Shown: positions 8,488 to 17,194 of the stretch, piece by piece
How positions within the stretch are numbered: the first letter of the stretch is position 1
Layout of the letters: each line of letters opens with the position of its first letter
From: Kitasatospora sp. NBC_00374
GTDB taxonomy: Bacteria; Actinomycetota; Actinomycetes; Streptomycetales; Streptomycetaceae
DNA: 64,000 nt
Direction: 5' to 3'
Assembly (NCBI RefSeq): GCF_041434935.1
Contig: NZ_CP107964.1
Span: 1 to 64,000 of the forward strand
Made by a program: the position numbers and the translations under genes
The notes under the pieces: model-generated
The model's input: only the letters and a program-made list of their open reading frames with translations
Database searches by the model: none
What the model was told of the DNA's origin: nothing

Positions 8488-10436
8488 TACTTCCCGCCCC
8501 CGATGGTGTAGGTGTCCTTCAGCTTCACTTCGGTGACCTTCCGGCCCTCCGGAAAGACGGTCCGCCAGTCACCGGTCAGGTGCAGTTCGTCGGTGCCCGT
8601 CATCTGCACCAGGGTGAGTCCGGCATCGCGGGCCTTCATGCCCTTCCACCAGAGATTGGCGAACGCCTGCGCCCGGATGATGTGCATCCAGTCGGGGCGC
8701 TTCATCTTGTGGTTGGCGGTGGACAGGCCGATCGTGGACACGAACTTCGAGTACATCGCCTTCACGTACTCCAGCGTGACGGTGTCGTTCTCGGCGATCG
8801 CGGTGTCGCGGGCGAAGGCGAGGGCGCGGCGGAAGTTCTCCAGGATGTTCTCCGTGGAGTAGGCGGTCCAGGCCTCGTGGATGACCGGAGCCTCGCACAG
8901 GGCGAGCTTGGGGCCGGCCAGACGCTGCAGCATCCGCATCGTGGAGCTGGTGAGCCACAGCGGGCCGGGCTCGTCCCGGTTGCCGATGGGATTCGGCAGG
9001 TCGGGGTGGTTCCAGGCGGGCGGGGTGACGAGGTAGAGGCCGGCCTGCTTCGGGTCCCACTCCCCCGACGTGTGGTGCTTCAGCTGCCCGATCGGCAGAT
9101 GCGACTTCAGCGCGGACAGATAGGCGCCGTTCATGTCCAGCGCCGCCACCGTCAGCTCAGATTCGGCGCTCTTGATGAGCGCGGTGTTCTTCCACTTCGG
9201 ACGCGCCTCCCACACCTGATCCGCCGACGCCTTCGACGCCTTCCTCAAAATGTCCGGCAGCGGCGGATGATCGGTGTGCTCATACCGCGCGCCGACCCGG
9301 GACGCTGCCAGCAGCGCCATCGCATCCGGGATCGCCTTCTTGATCAGCGCGGCGGTCGCGGCGTCCACGTCGCCGCCGTGCCGGGCGAGTTCCCGCTCCA
9401 CCGGGCGGCGGATCAGGTCCAGCAGCTCCGCCAGCGACACCGACTCGGAGCTCTCGCCGCCCGACCGGGCCCGGGGCGCAGCAGGGGCCGATGGCGCCGG
9501 AGCGGAGACCGACGGGGCAGGGGCCGGCTGCTGCTCGGGTTCGGCGGCCGGGGCGGGAGTGGGCTCGGGCGGCGATGCCGCGTGCGGGGGCTGTGGGGCC
9601 TGCTGGGCGTCCTCGGCGGGGGCGACCGATGTCTTGGGTGTGGGGTCCTGTGCGGGCGGCTGGGTCGGGACGGGGGTGGTGGGGAGTTCGCAGAATCCGC
9701 CGACGTGGGTGGCGACGCCGGCCACGCGGTGGCGGACCGGGCGACCGCAGCGCACGCACGGGGCGGGAGCGAACTGGGCGATCTCGCCGGTGGGGCCGCG
9801 GTCGAAGTCCGGGACCGGGACGGCCTCGCTCAAGGTGGTGGTGCCGGCGGGGGTGAGCTGGGTGGCGGGGGTCTGCTGGTCGTAGCCGACGATCTCCTGC
9901 ACACCATGCTCGCGGCAGCGCCCGACGGTGGACATCGGCGGGAACCTGCTGGTGATGACATCGCCGCAGGCGAGCTGCTGCCAGTACGTCGCCGGCACGA
10001 ACAACGGCTCCGGCACCCCGGCATCAACCGCGGCCTCGGGAACCACCTCGGGAGCAGCCTTGGGAGCAGCAGCGGCAGCCTTGGGGGCCACAGGGGCAGC
10101 GGTCGCAGGGCGCGGGGGCCGCTCCGCACGCACCGGCTCCGACTCCGCGGCGGCCGGGGCGAACGTCGCCGACACAGGGCCGGCACCGGACTGCCGGGCA
10201 ATGTAGGCCTCCGTGGCGCGAGTCGGCCCCGCCAGCAACTCCAGCACGTCCAAACCCCAGTGCGCCGCCAGGGCATCCACATCGTCCAGCGTCCACGCCG
10301 ACGCCCCGGACTGACGACGCGACACCTTGTCCTGGGTCAGACTGATACCCGCGGCCAGCTGCGCCTGGGTCTCCTCAGTGACCTGACGCAGCGCCGCGAC
10401 GGTGATGCGCAGCGTCTGCAGCGTACTCAATGACAT
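8487..10436 (-). CDS. Tap-like telomere-associated protein (XRE HTH + polymerase-like C-terminus)
   Basis: A 649-residue protein. Residues 1-65 are an XRE helix-turn-helix (TEETQAQLAAGISLTQDKVSRRQSG is the region; the recognition helix follows Thr). A CxxC pair (CVRCGR) lies mid-protein, followed by a long Pro/Ala/Glu-rich linker. The C-terminal 220 residues include LDMNGAYLSAL (Asp434), which resembles motif A of family B polymerases, then MYSKFVSTIGL and MTGTDELHL at the places where motifs B and C would lie. Known Streptomyces Tap proteins combine an N-terminal HTH with this kind of C-terminal region and recruit Tpg to telomeres. The gene forms an operon with the Tpg-like gene. A truncated near-copy is at 42969-44330. 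Confidence 0.6.
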   Translation of the reverse strand: MSLSTLQTLRITVAALRQVTEETQAQLAAGISLTQDKVSRRQSGASAWTLDDVDALAAHWGLDVLELLAGPTRATEAYIARQSGAGPVSATFAPAAAESEPVRAERPPRPATAAPVAPKAAAAAPKAAPEVVPEAAVDAGVPEPLFVPATYWQQLACGDVITSRFPPMSTVGRCREHGVQEIVGYDQQTPATQLTPAGTTTLSEAVPVPDFDRGPTGEIAQFAPAPCVRCGRPVRHRVAGVATHVGGFCELPTTPVPTQPPAQDPTPKTSVAPAEDAQQAPQPPHAASPPEPTPAPAAEPEQQPAPAPSVSAPAPSAPAAPRARSGGESSESVSLAELLDLIRRPVERELARHGGDVDAATAALIKKAIPDAMALLAASRVGARYEHTDHPPLPDILRKASKASADQVWEARPKWKNTALIKSAESELTVAALDMNGAYLSALKSHLPIGQLKHHTSGEWDPKQAGLYLVTPPAWNHPDLPNPIGNRDEPGPLWLTSSTMRMLQRLAGPKLALCEAPVIHEAWTAYSTENILENFRRALAFARDTAIAENDTVTLEYVKAMYSKFVSTIGLSTANHKMKRPDWMHIIRAQAFANLWWKGMKARDAGLTLVQMTGTDELHLTGDWRTVFPEGRKVTEVKLKDTYTIGGGK

Positions 10437-10520
10437 AGGCCCACCCTACCCCACAATGATGCGAATTTTACATGAGGCATGAGAAATACGACTTCTCATT
10501 GTGATGCCTGCCCGCCCGGG
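10437..10520 (-). promoter_or_regulatory. Conserved upstream region of the Tap-like gene
   Basis: About 70 bp is shared with the region upstream of the second copy (44331-44400): GCGAATTTT, then CATG, then GCATGAGAAATA. The first copy also has a palindrome GAGAA-N7-TTCTC near 10480-10497. Retention in both copies suggests promoter plus operator, possibly autoregulated by the XRE domain. Confidence 0.5.
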
Positions 10521-11261
10521 CGGCGGGCACGGAGCGGACGCGGTTCTGGCTGCGGGCCCTCCAGACGGGTCCGCAGCCGTCGCAGGACAGCGGCCCGCCG
10601 GCGCACTTCCGCAGCGCCGGCCTCCTGCCAGCGTCCGGGTCACCGCCCGAGTCCAGCAGGGCCTGTGCTTCCCGCCGGGCGGACGGCGGGGTGCTCACGG
10701 CCGGTTCAACGAGTGTGGTCCGCTGCGGTGGCGGCAGCGCTGCTCGCCGGGCGGAGCGGCCGGCACCGCGGCACGCTCACCAACCAACAGCCCGGCAGGG
10801 TGAAAGCCCCCTGCCGTCCGGACCATCACCCGAACCGCACCCATCACACCACCAGCAACCAGGGAGCGGGACACCCCGGCAGTCTGGAGCAGTTCGTCCT
10901 CGAGACCTCCGAGTCCATGTACGCGCGACCAGCACAGTTCCCCGGCTGCGAGGCGAAGGCTCTGCCCACCCCTTCCGGGGGCCGAACCACGCCGCCACCC
11001 GAACGGAGCAGACCCGGGGCCGGTGAGAACGACCCAGGCCCCGTTCTAACCGGCCTCTGACCTGGGCATCTTGGCGAAACTCACCGGTTTTTGCCCGTCT
11101 GGCCGGGCAAACTCACCGGGCCCGGGAGCCACACTCACCGCCCCTGTTCAGGAAGCTCACCGGCCGGACCGCAAAACTCCCCACTGCAGACACCTCACGG
11201 TGCCAAGCCGTCAAGTTGATGTCCAGGTAGTTCATGGGGCGGTCGAACGGACCGGATCTTC
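10521..11261. other. Gene-free stretch
   Basis: I see no supported gene. The last 100 bp hold the CTCACCGG repeat array listed separately. Confidence 0.45.
11078..11165. repeat. Four spaced CTCACCGG motifs
   Basis: CTCACCGG begins at about 11080, 11112 and 11156, with CTCACCGC at about 11134. The first two are preceded by AAA or CAAA, and spacing is 32, 22 and 22 bp. Multiple short repeats at regular spacing can mark one end of a Mu, Tn7 or IS21-type element or a binding array; no transposase is next to it. Confidence 0.5.
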
Positions 11262-11990
11262 GTGCGCCAGAATCGCGGCATGGCGATGGCGCGGCACTGG
11301 TACTCCTCGGCTCCCGTTGTGGACGGCCTCCCGTTGCTGGGCGAGCCCGGTTTCTGGGCCGCGCACCTGGTCGACCTGTGCGAGGGCGTGCGGCCGGAGG
11401 CCTTCGGCGTGGACGCCGCCGATGCCGGCGCCATGCTGGAGCACCTGCACGACAAGTCGGCCTGGCCTACGTTCACGGTCCCGCTGGAGGGCGGGTTCGC
11501 GATCGTCGTGCACTACAACAGCGGCGAGGAGTACACGAGCACGGACTATTTCCTGGTCAGCCCGGGCAGCACCGATGCGGTCCTGGCCAGCACGGATCAG
11601 GACCGCATCGGTCCCGGCCTATGCTGGCCGGAGCTCGCCGCGATCCTCCACGCCCCTGACGGGGCGGTCGGTGTGACCGATCCCCATGCCCGTCTGCTGC
11701 TGCTCATTCCGGCGCTGGGCGACGCCGGGGCACCTGCGGGGGCCGTGGACGTGGTCGTCGAGGCACTGATCGCCCGGGGTGCCCCGGATGGGTGCGAGCC
11801 GCTGGCCCGGCGCCTGCTCGCAGGACACCCGATGTGGGGCGCTCAGCCGTGGTCGTTCGACGCGGACGAGCGGAGCTGGATCTGCGACGGCGAGCACAGC
11901 CCGCGACAGACCCCGCTCGGCGACCACCTGCCGCCCGGCCGGCGAGCCGCGTTGGAGGCCTGCCTCGACTCCGCCGTGCCGGACGCTTGA
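11262..11990 (+). CDS. Conserved-looking hypothetical protein, about 236-242 aa
   Basis: A single clean frame with good codon bias. Starts at GTG 11262 and ATG 11280 are both possible; ATG 11280 gives MAMARHWYSSAPVVDGLPLL and is the likelier. The protein is acidic and soluble with no signal peptide. Notable segments are FAIVVHYNSGEEYTSTDYFL, LCWPELAAILHAPDG and a C-terminal helical part that includes HPMWGAQPWSFDADERSW. I do not recognise the family. It stands alone between the CTCACCGG array and an IS110 remnant. Confidence 0.65.
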   Translation: MRQNRGMAMARHWYSSAPVVDGLPLLGEPGFWAAHLVDLCEGVRPEAFGVDAADAGAMLEHLHDKSAWPTFTVPLEGGFAIVVHYNSGEEYTSTDYFLVSPGSTDAVLASTDQDRIGPGLCWPELAAILHAPDGAVGVTDPHARLLLLIPALGDAGAPAGAVDVVVEALIARGAPDGCEPLARRLLAGHPMWGAQPWSFDADERSWICDGEHSPRQTPLGDHLPPGRRAALEACLDSAVPDA

Positions 11991-11995
11991 ACCCG

Positions 11996-12190
11996 TCAGG
12001 CAGCGGCGGCCACGACCGGGGCCGGGAACGCCGTCTGCTCGTCGAACAGGCGGCGGTTCTTGAGGCAGTGGTAGAGCTGGCCGAGCATGCGGTGCAACCG
12101 GCCGGTGTCGTCGACCAGGGCGACGTCGTGTGTCCGCTCGGCCCAGTCGATGCCGCAGTGGAGCCGGATGACCAGGAGCAGCGGACGCCC
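11996..12190 (-). pseudogene. IS110-family transposase remnant
   Basis: Minus-strand translation ending at the TGA at 11996-11998 gives the IS110 N-terminal signature HCGIDWAERTHDVALVDD, which holds the first catalytic Asp of the RuvC-like domain. It is joined directly to a typical C-terminal tail (HRMLGQLYHCLKNRRLFDE). Everything between, more than 300 residues in an intact enzyme, is missing. It is an internal-deletion scar of an insertion sequence. Confidence 0.65.
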
Positions 12191-12323
12191 CGGCGGACAG
12201 GGCCCGCCCGCAGCTCCAACCCGCCAAGAAGCCGGGCGCTACCTCGTCAGGGGCACAGCCACCGCCCTCGGAGGTGCCATCGTCTCGTACGGGGCGCTGT
12301 GGATCCGGATGCACAGCTGAATC

Positions 12324-12367
12324 TCCGACCGTCGGGGCAGCCAGAGCCGGCTGCCCCGACGGTCGGA
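12324..12367. repeat. 19-bp perfect inverted repeat with 6-nt loop
   Basis: TCCGACCGTCGGGGCAGCC at 12324-12342 is repeated in inverse at 12349-12367. It could be a strong terminator or the ends of a very small non-autonomous element; it lies close to the IS110 scrap. Confidence 0.7.
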
Positions 12368-12996
12368 TGGCGCGGGAGAACCGCAGCATGCACAGAATTT
12401 GGGACCGCCCGGGAGCTGCAGGACGGCATCGGCCCGGAGCTGGCCGCCGAGGTGCGGGAGCGGGTGGAGTCGATGGACGGCGAGCAGCTCACCCAGGCCA
12501 TCCGGCACGCCCAGGGCGGCACCCGACCCCGCCACCCACCACCCCGCAGCTCCCTCCCACCGCACGCGGCCGCCACCAGGCAGGAGCGAAGAAGAGGCAC
12601 AGCGCAGCGTCCCACCCGAGCGAACAGCCAGACCGTCCGGGGCAACGGGAATCCGGGCAACGGCCAGCACGAGCAACCAGGACGGCCAGCCCGGACCGAA
12701 ACGGGATTCCGTCACCGGCAGCCGGTCACGCAACCACCCCGGCCCAGACCCAGCAGGCCGACGGCCGGACAGCAGGCACCGGCGAGCACCAGTCCTCGGA
12801 CCGGGAAGGCCCCGGCGCGGGCAGCAGCAGCCCGGCGGGGCGGCAGCCGGTCTCCGGGACCTGACCACCGGTCGGTGCGACCCAGTCCGCCGGATCAGCT
12901 TTCGTCTCTTGAGACAGGGCCAGGCGCGGCAGGGTGATGACCGGAGCGAACGGGCACCCGCACCACCACGGCCGGACCAGCTGGGGCACGCGGGGC
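12368..12996. other. Stretch without an intact gene
   Basis: A short plus-strand segment near 12415-12515 looks once-coding (GIGPELAAEVRERVESMDGE) but runs into low-complexity frame without a start. The rest shows no gene. Confidence 0.4.
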
Positions 12997-15672
12997 TTAC
13001 TCCTCCGTCTGTCGGACGCCTTCAGCTTCAGCCGCCGACCTGTAGGCGTGCGCGAGGTTGTTGCGGGCCTTGTGGGTGTCGGGATGGTTCTCCCCAAGTA
13101 CGTGTATCCGGTTGGCGAGGGTCTGCTCGAGCAGGGGGATCGCATGGTTCAGATCGCCCACTGACTGGTAGACGTAGGTGAGGTTGTGCCGGGCCAGGAG
13201 GGTCTCAGGGTGGTCCTCCCCCTGTACACGTATCCGGTCAGCGAGGGTCTGCTCAAGCAGGAGGATTGCGCGGCTGAGGTCACCCGCCTGCGCGTAGACG
13301 TAGGCGAGGTTGTTGCGGGCGGTGAAGGTGTTGGGATGGTTCTCGCCCAGGACCTGAACCATACCGTCGAGGGTTCGCTCATACAGGGGGACAGCCCGGT
13401 CCAGGTCACCCGCGCTGTCGTAGGTGTAAGCGAGGTTGTTGCGGGCTCCGAGAGTGTCGGGATGATCATCACCCAGTACCCGCACCATGTCGTCGAGGGT
13501 CTGCTCAAGCAGCGGGATCGCGCGGCCGAAGTCACCTGCCGCCTCGTAGGCGTGGGCGAGGTTGTTGCGGGAGCCGAGAGTGTCGGGATGATCATCACCC
13601 AGTACCCGCACGGTGTCATCGAGGGTCTGCTCAAGCAGCGGGATCGCGCGGCCGAGGTCGCCCGCCTGCCCGTAGGTATGGGCCAGGTTGTTGCGGGTGG
13701 CGAGCGTGGCCGGGTGGTCGGCGCCCAGTACCCGCGTACGGGCGGCGAGAGTCTGCTCGTACAGGGGGATCGCACGGCCGAAGTCGCCCGCCGATGTGTA
13801 GGCGACGGCGAGGTTGTTGAGGAAAGCGAGCGTGAGCGGATGGCGTACGCCCAGGACCCGCAGCATGTCGGAGAGGGTCTGCTCGTACAAGGGGATCGCA
13901 CGGCGGAGGTCACCCGCCGCCTGGTAAGCGCTGGCGAGGTTGTGCCGGGACAGGAGGGTGTCGTGATGCTTCTCCCCCAGAACTCGCACCCGGTCGGCGA
14001 GGGTCCGCTCGTACAAGGGGATCGCGCGACCGATGCCGCCCGCCGCCTCGTAGGTGTAGGCAAGGTTGCTACGAGAGCTGAGGGTGTCGGGGTGGTCATC
14101 GCCCAGTACCCGTAACGAGTCCGCGAGGGTCTGCTCGATCAGGGGGATCGCGCGGCCGAAAGCCCCCGCCGAGACGTAGGCCCGCCCGAGGTAGTTGCGG
14201 GAGGCCAACGTGGCGGAGTCATCCTCACCCAGTGCCCTCAGCCGGCCGGCGAGTGAGCGTTCGAGATGGACGGTGGCACGGCTGACCTGCCCCTGGACAT
14301 GGAGGAAAAGCCCGGCGTCACTGAGGAGCGCGGCGGTGGCGGCTGTGTCGGAGGACGGCGGCGCGTGGTGGCTCAGGGCATCGACGTGTGGCAGCAGAAC
14401 GCGCCACCTGGCCCAGGCCCCCGGGTCCTCCGGGCTACCCGGGCGGGCCTCGTCCAGGAGGCGGGTGGCGTCGAGGAGCGCGGCGTTGATGGCCGTGTCC
14501 TGCCGGTGCGGGTCATGAGGGTCAGGCGTGCGGGTCAGGGCCTGGAGGAGTCGGTGGACGCTGAGGGTCCCGTCGCCCACGATGGTGATCATGCTGTAGG
14601 CGGATAGATGGCCGATCGCCCGAAGGACAGCGGGGGCAGAGCCGAGAGGGGAGAGAAGATTACGGGGGATACCGTCGGGTGCCCACCAGGCCAGGACACG
14701 CAGGAGATGCCCGGCGAGCGGCACGTCAGTGAGACGGTCGAGCGTGATACTCCAGACGCGGGCGACAGCGCGCTCGCTGTCCCGGCCCGCGGCCGTCTCC
14801 TGGTACATGTCAGCCGGATCGTCGGCGAGCAGGCTCAGGTAGGTGCGGGCAGTGATGCCGGTTTCGGCGATGTAAGCGCCCGCCTGTTCGATGGCCAGTG
14901 GCAGGCCGCCGAGTTCGTGACAGAGCTCGGCCGCACCGTCGAGGTCGGCGGTTCCGGTCCCGCCCCGGGTGAGGATGCGGGTGAGGAGCTCCAAGGCTTC
15001 CTCTGAAGCGAGGACGTCGAGGGGGACGGGAACGGCCGTGTCGTGCCAGCCGGTCGACCGGCGACTGGTGATCAGAATCCGGCCCGTGGTGGCACGGGCG
15101 AGCAGCGGGGCCAGGTGATCAGGATTGTCGACGTTGTCGAGGACCAGGAGCCAGCCGCTGTGGGTGGCCAGCCATTGCTTGGCCCGTTCGGCGAGCTGCT
15201 CGGCCGGGAGTTGCGCGAGCGCCGGCTGCAGCGTAGCGGCAAGTTCCGCCAGGCCTGTGTCGATACTGGCCGGACTGTCGGCGGTGATCCACCAGACCGG
15301 GTTGTCGACGCCGGTGCGGGTGGCGGCCCAATGCGCGGCCAGCGCGGTCTTGCCGACACCGCCCAGGCCGTGCAGCGCCTGCACAACCACGGTGCCCCCA
15401 CCATCGAGGGCCGCGTCGAGCAAGGCAAGTTCGCGAGCGCGGCCGACAAACGAGGCATGCCGAACCTGCAGGCTCACCAACTTTGGCGGGGCATCGACCT
15501 TCGCAGCCGGGCGCAGCTCCTCCTGCGGCACGTAGATGATGGTCGTGTTGTCGCCGGTGCTGGCGATGCCGGTGAACGGCGCCCCCAGGGTGTTGATCGC
15601 GATCGCCCGGACGCCCGAGGCGATGGCATCGCCCGATCCCGGCCCGGTGCCCGGTGCCTGCTGCTCGGTCAT
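12997..15672 (-). CDS. NB-ARC / TPR STAND ATPase
   Basis: An 891-residue protein. Residues 13-45 contain the pattern GVRAIAINTLG then GIASTGDN, which recurs in the upstream membrane protein. NB-ARC follows: Walker A GLGGVGKTAL (Lys108), a Walker B-like WLLVLDNVDNP, sensor LITSRR and the box GGLPLAIEQAGAYI. The C-terminal half is about ten 42-residue TPR units of the kinesin-light-chain type (RAIPLYEQTL, LGDDHPDTL, RNNLAHTY). This matches the widespread actinobacterial tetratricopeptide/NB-ARC family. The ATG at 15672 overlaps the upstream gene by 4 bp, so the two are translationally coupled and probably work together. The signal sensed is unknown. Confidence 0.85.
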   Translation of the reverse strand: MTEQQAPGTGPGSGDAIASGVRAIAINTLGAPFTGIASTGDNTTIIYVPQEELRPAAKVDAPPKLVSLQVRHASFVGRARELALLDAALDGGGTVVVQALHGLGGVGKTALAAHWAATRTGVDNPVWWITADSPASIDTGLAELAATLQPALAQLPAEQLAERAKQWLATHSGWLLVLDNVDNPDHLAPLLARATTGRILITSRRSTGWHDTAVPVPLDVLASEEALELLTRILTRGGTGTADLDGAAELCHELGGLPLAIEQAGAYIAETGITARTYLSLLADDPADMYQETAAGRDSERAVARVWSITLDRLTDVPLAGHLLRVLAWWAPDGIPRNLLSPLGSAPAVLRAIGHLSAYSMITIVGDGTLSVHRLLQALTRTPDPHDPHRQDTAINAALLDATRLLDEARPGSPEDPGAWARWRVLLPHVDALSHHAPPSSDTAATAALLSDAGLFLHVQGQVSRATVHLERSLAGRLRALGEDDSATLASRNYLGRAYVSAGAFGRAIPLIEQTLADSLRVLGDDHPDTLSSRSNLAYTYEAAGGIGRAIPLYERTLADRVRVLGEKHHDTLLSRHNLASAYQAAGDLRRAIPLYEQTLSDMLRVLGVRHPLTLAFLNNLAVAYTSAGDFGRAIPLYEQTLAARTRVLGADHPATLATRNNLAHTYGQAGDLGRAIPLLEQTLDDTVRVLGDDHPDTLGSRNNLAHAYEAAGDFGRAIPLLEQTLDDMVRVLGDDHPDTLGARNNLAYTYDSAGDLDRAVPLYERTLDGMVQVLGENHPNTFTARNNLAYVYAQAGDLSRAILLLEQTLADRIRVQGEDHPETLLARHNLTYVYQSVGDLNHAIPLLEQTLANRIHVLGENHPDTHKARNNLAHAYRSAAEAEGVRQTEE

Positions 15673-16178
15673 GAGAGTGATCCACCCCCCTGGTTGCCGG
15701 TGGTGATGTCGCCCTCGAAGCCGTCACTCAGGGCAACAGCCCGCTCCCCCGGGGCCGTCACCGCTCCCGGTACCGTCAGTGCGCCCGGATCGGCGGGTGT
15801 CCGCCCGGCCGTCGAGGGCGCCGCAGTCCCCTGGTCGCCAGTGGTGATGTTCCCCTTCACCGGGCCCTTGACCGCCACAGAGCGAGTACCGGATGCGACA
15901 ACCGTCGCCGGCGTCGGCGTCGAAGGAGCGGCGGTGAAGCTCTGGCCCCAAAGAACGGCAAGGGTGGCCAGAGCAGCACCCAGCGCCGACGCGACCGCCC
16001 ACCGCGTACCCGCCTCCTCGATCAGCGAAGGCAGCACCCACAACCCGCACGCCACCGCCGGTACCGCGAACGCCGCCACAACCACCCCGGCAGCAACGAA
16101 CCAACGCCACGAACGCCCCACCCTGCTCACCCCGAGCCTTCCGGTCTCGACCTTCCCCGTGATCTGACCTACCGTCAC
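15669..16178 (-). CDS. Two-TM membrane protein coupled to the NB-ARC/TPR protein
   Basis: A 169-residue protein. Two membrane segments lie at about residues 27-50 (FVAAGVVVAAFAVPAVACGL) and 63-80 (ASALGAALATLAVLWG). The extra-membrane tail holds two copies of one motif, GTRSVAVKGPVKGNITTGD and ERAVALSDGFEGDITTGN, linked by a Pro/Thr-rich stretch. A third copy sits at the N-terminus of the following STAND protein. The shared motif suggests co-assembly through these segments, with this protein placing the complex at the membrane. No enzymatic residues are visible. The genes overlap by ATGA. Confidence 0.65.
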   Translation of the reverse strand: MTVGQITGKVETGRLGVSRVGRSWRWFVAAGVVVAAFAVPAVACGLWVLPSLIEEAGTRWAVASALGAALATLAVLWGQSFTAAPSTPTPATVVASGTRSVAVKGPVKGNITTGDQGTAAPSTAGRTPADPGALTVPGAVTAPGERAVALSDGFEGDITTGNQGGGSLS

Positions 16179-16427
16179 TTCACAGTCGCGAAACCACCGC
16201 TACTCGAGCACCAGTGGAACTCCTGACGGTATTCGGCCGGGCAGGCCCAGAGCGCACACGCCTGGACGGACGACACCAGGAACGGCCGGGCCCGGGCCGA
16301 CCGGGCACCGAGGACCGGATCGGCACGGCCGCCCGGCAGACCCAGTAGCGGGAGCAACCGGCCCGGCGCAGCCAGGCCCGGAGCACCAGGACCAGCCAGG
16401 ACAGGACGTTGGCCGTCCCCTGCCCGA

Positions 16428-17194
16428 TCAGCCTGCTGAAGTCGGTACAGGGTAGAACCCCACTCGCTCCGTCCCGGAGACGCTGAATGGGTGCAGCGTT
16501 GCGTGCTCCCCGAGGCCCTCAGGGAGCTTGACGTTCTCCGCCACGATGACCTGCACGCCGAAGTCACTGTGGAGCGACTGGAAGAAGTGGCCTGCGACGT
16601 TGCGGGGCATCACGAAGTCCTCATCGGGCTCGCGGTAGGCGAGAAGCGGGGAGTCGAGGACGACAAAGCCGGGGTGGGGTAGGTCGCGTTCTGCTGTGTA
16701 TCGCGCGAGGGCCATTGTGAATGCTGCGTGGATGACCGAGCGCATGCCCCTGCCACGGCTACCGCGGGCGCTGCCGTCCACGGAGATCTCAGCGGTCTTC
16801 TGATCGTAGGTAACGCGACTGGTCCCGGGAAGCTGCCAGGAGGTCAGGATCTCGTGCATGGCCCGCTCGAAGTCGGCGACGTCCGCTGCGGGAATCCCGT
16901 CCGGCCGGGCGGGCTCGGTTCGCCGCTCGTGTTCGGCGCGGGCCGCCTCCAGCAGATTTCGCCAGGACCCCACAGTGGGCCTGCGCTTGAGCAGGGCCCG
17001 GCGTTCCCGTTCCGTCATACCGCCCCAGATACCGTGCTCGATACGGGAATCTAGGGCCTGGGCGAGGCATTCGGTACGCACGGGGCAGCCGGCGCATACG
17101 GCCTTGGCGCGGTTCTGGCCGGCGCCATCCGTGACAGCTCGTCCGGGTCCGCACTCCGGCACGCCCCCCGGCGGGTCCAATCGGTCTCCAGCAT
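16428..17194 (-). pseudogene. WhiB-family gene, frameshifted and fused to an SMC-like ATPase C-terminus
   Basis: From ATG 17194 the minus strand reads MLETDWTRRGACRSADPDEL, a WhiB start with the first iron-sulfur Cys. At about 17132-17136 one T appears to be missing; restoring it joins to DGAGQNRAKAVCAGCPVRTEC and the WhiB turn GIWGGMTERERRALL. About 20 residues later (near 16920) the frame continues without a break into the last 160 residues of a RecF/SMC-like ATPase: GSRGRGMRSVIHAAFTMAL (signature region) and HPGFVVLDSPLLAYR (Walker B). No stop separates the parts. Two unrelated genes have thus been fused by a deletion. The WhiB part would bind a 4Fe-4S cluster if intact; the ATPase part lacks Walker A and cannot work alone. 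Confidence 0.7.

Noticed and set aside
8580..10433. A 617-codon plus-strand frame
   Set aside because: It is the shadow of the Tap-like gene, Arg/Gly-rich with no start signal or recognisable motif.
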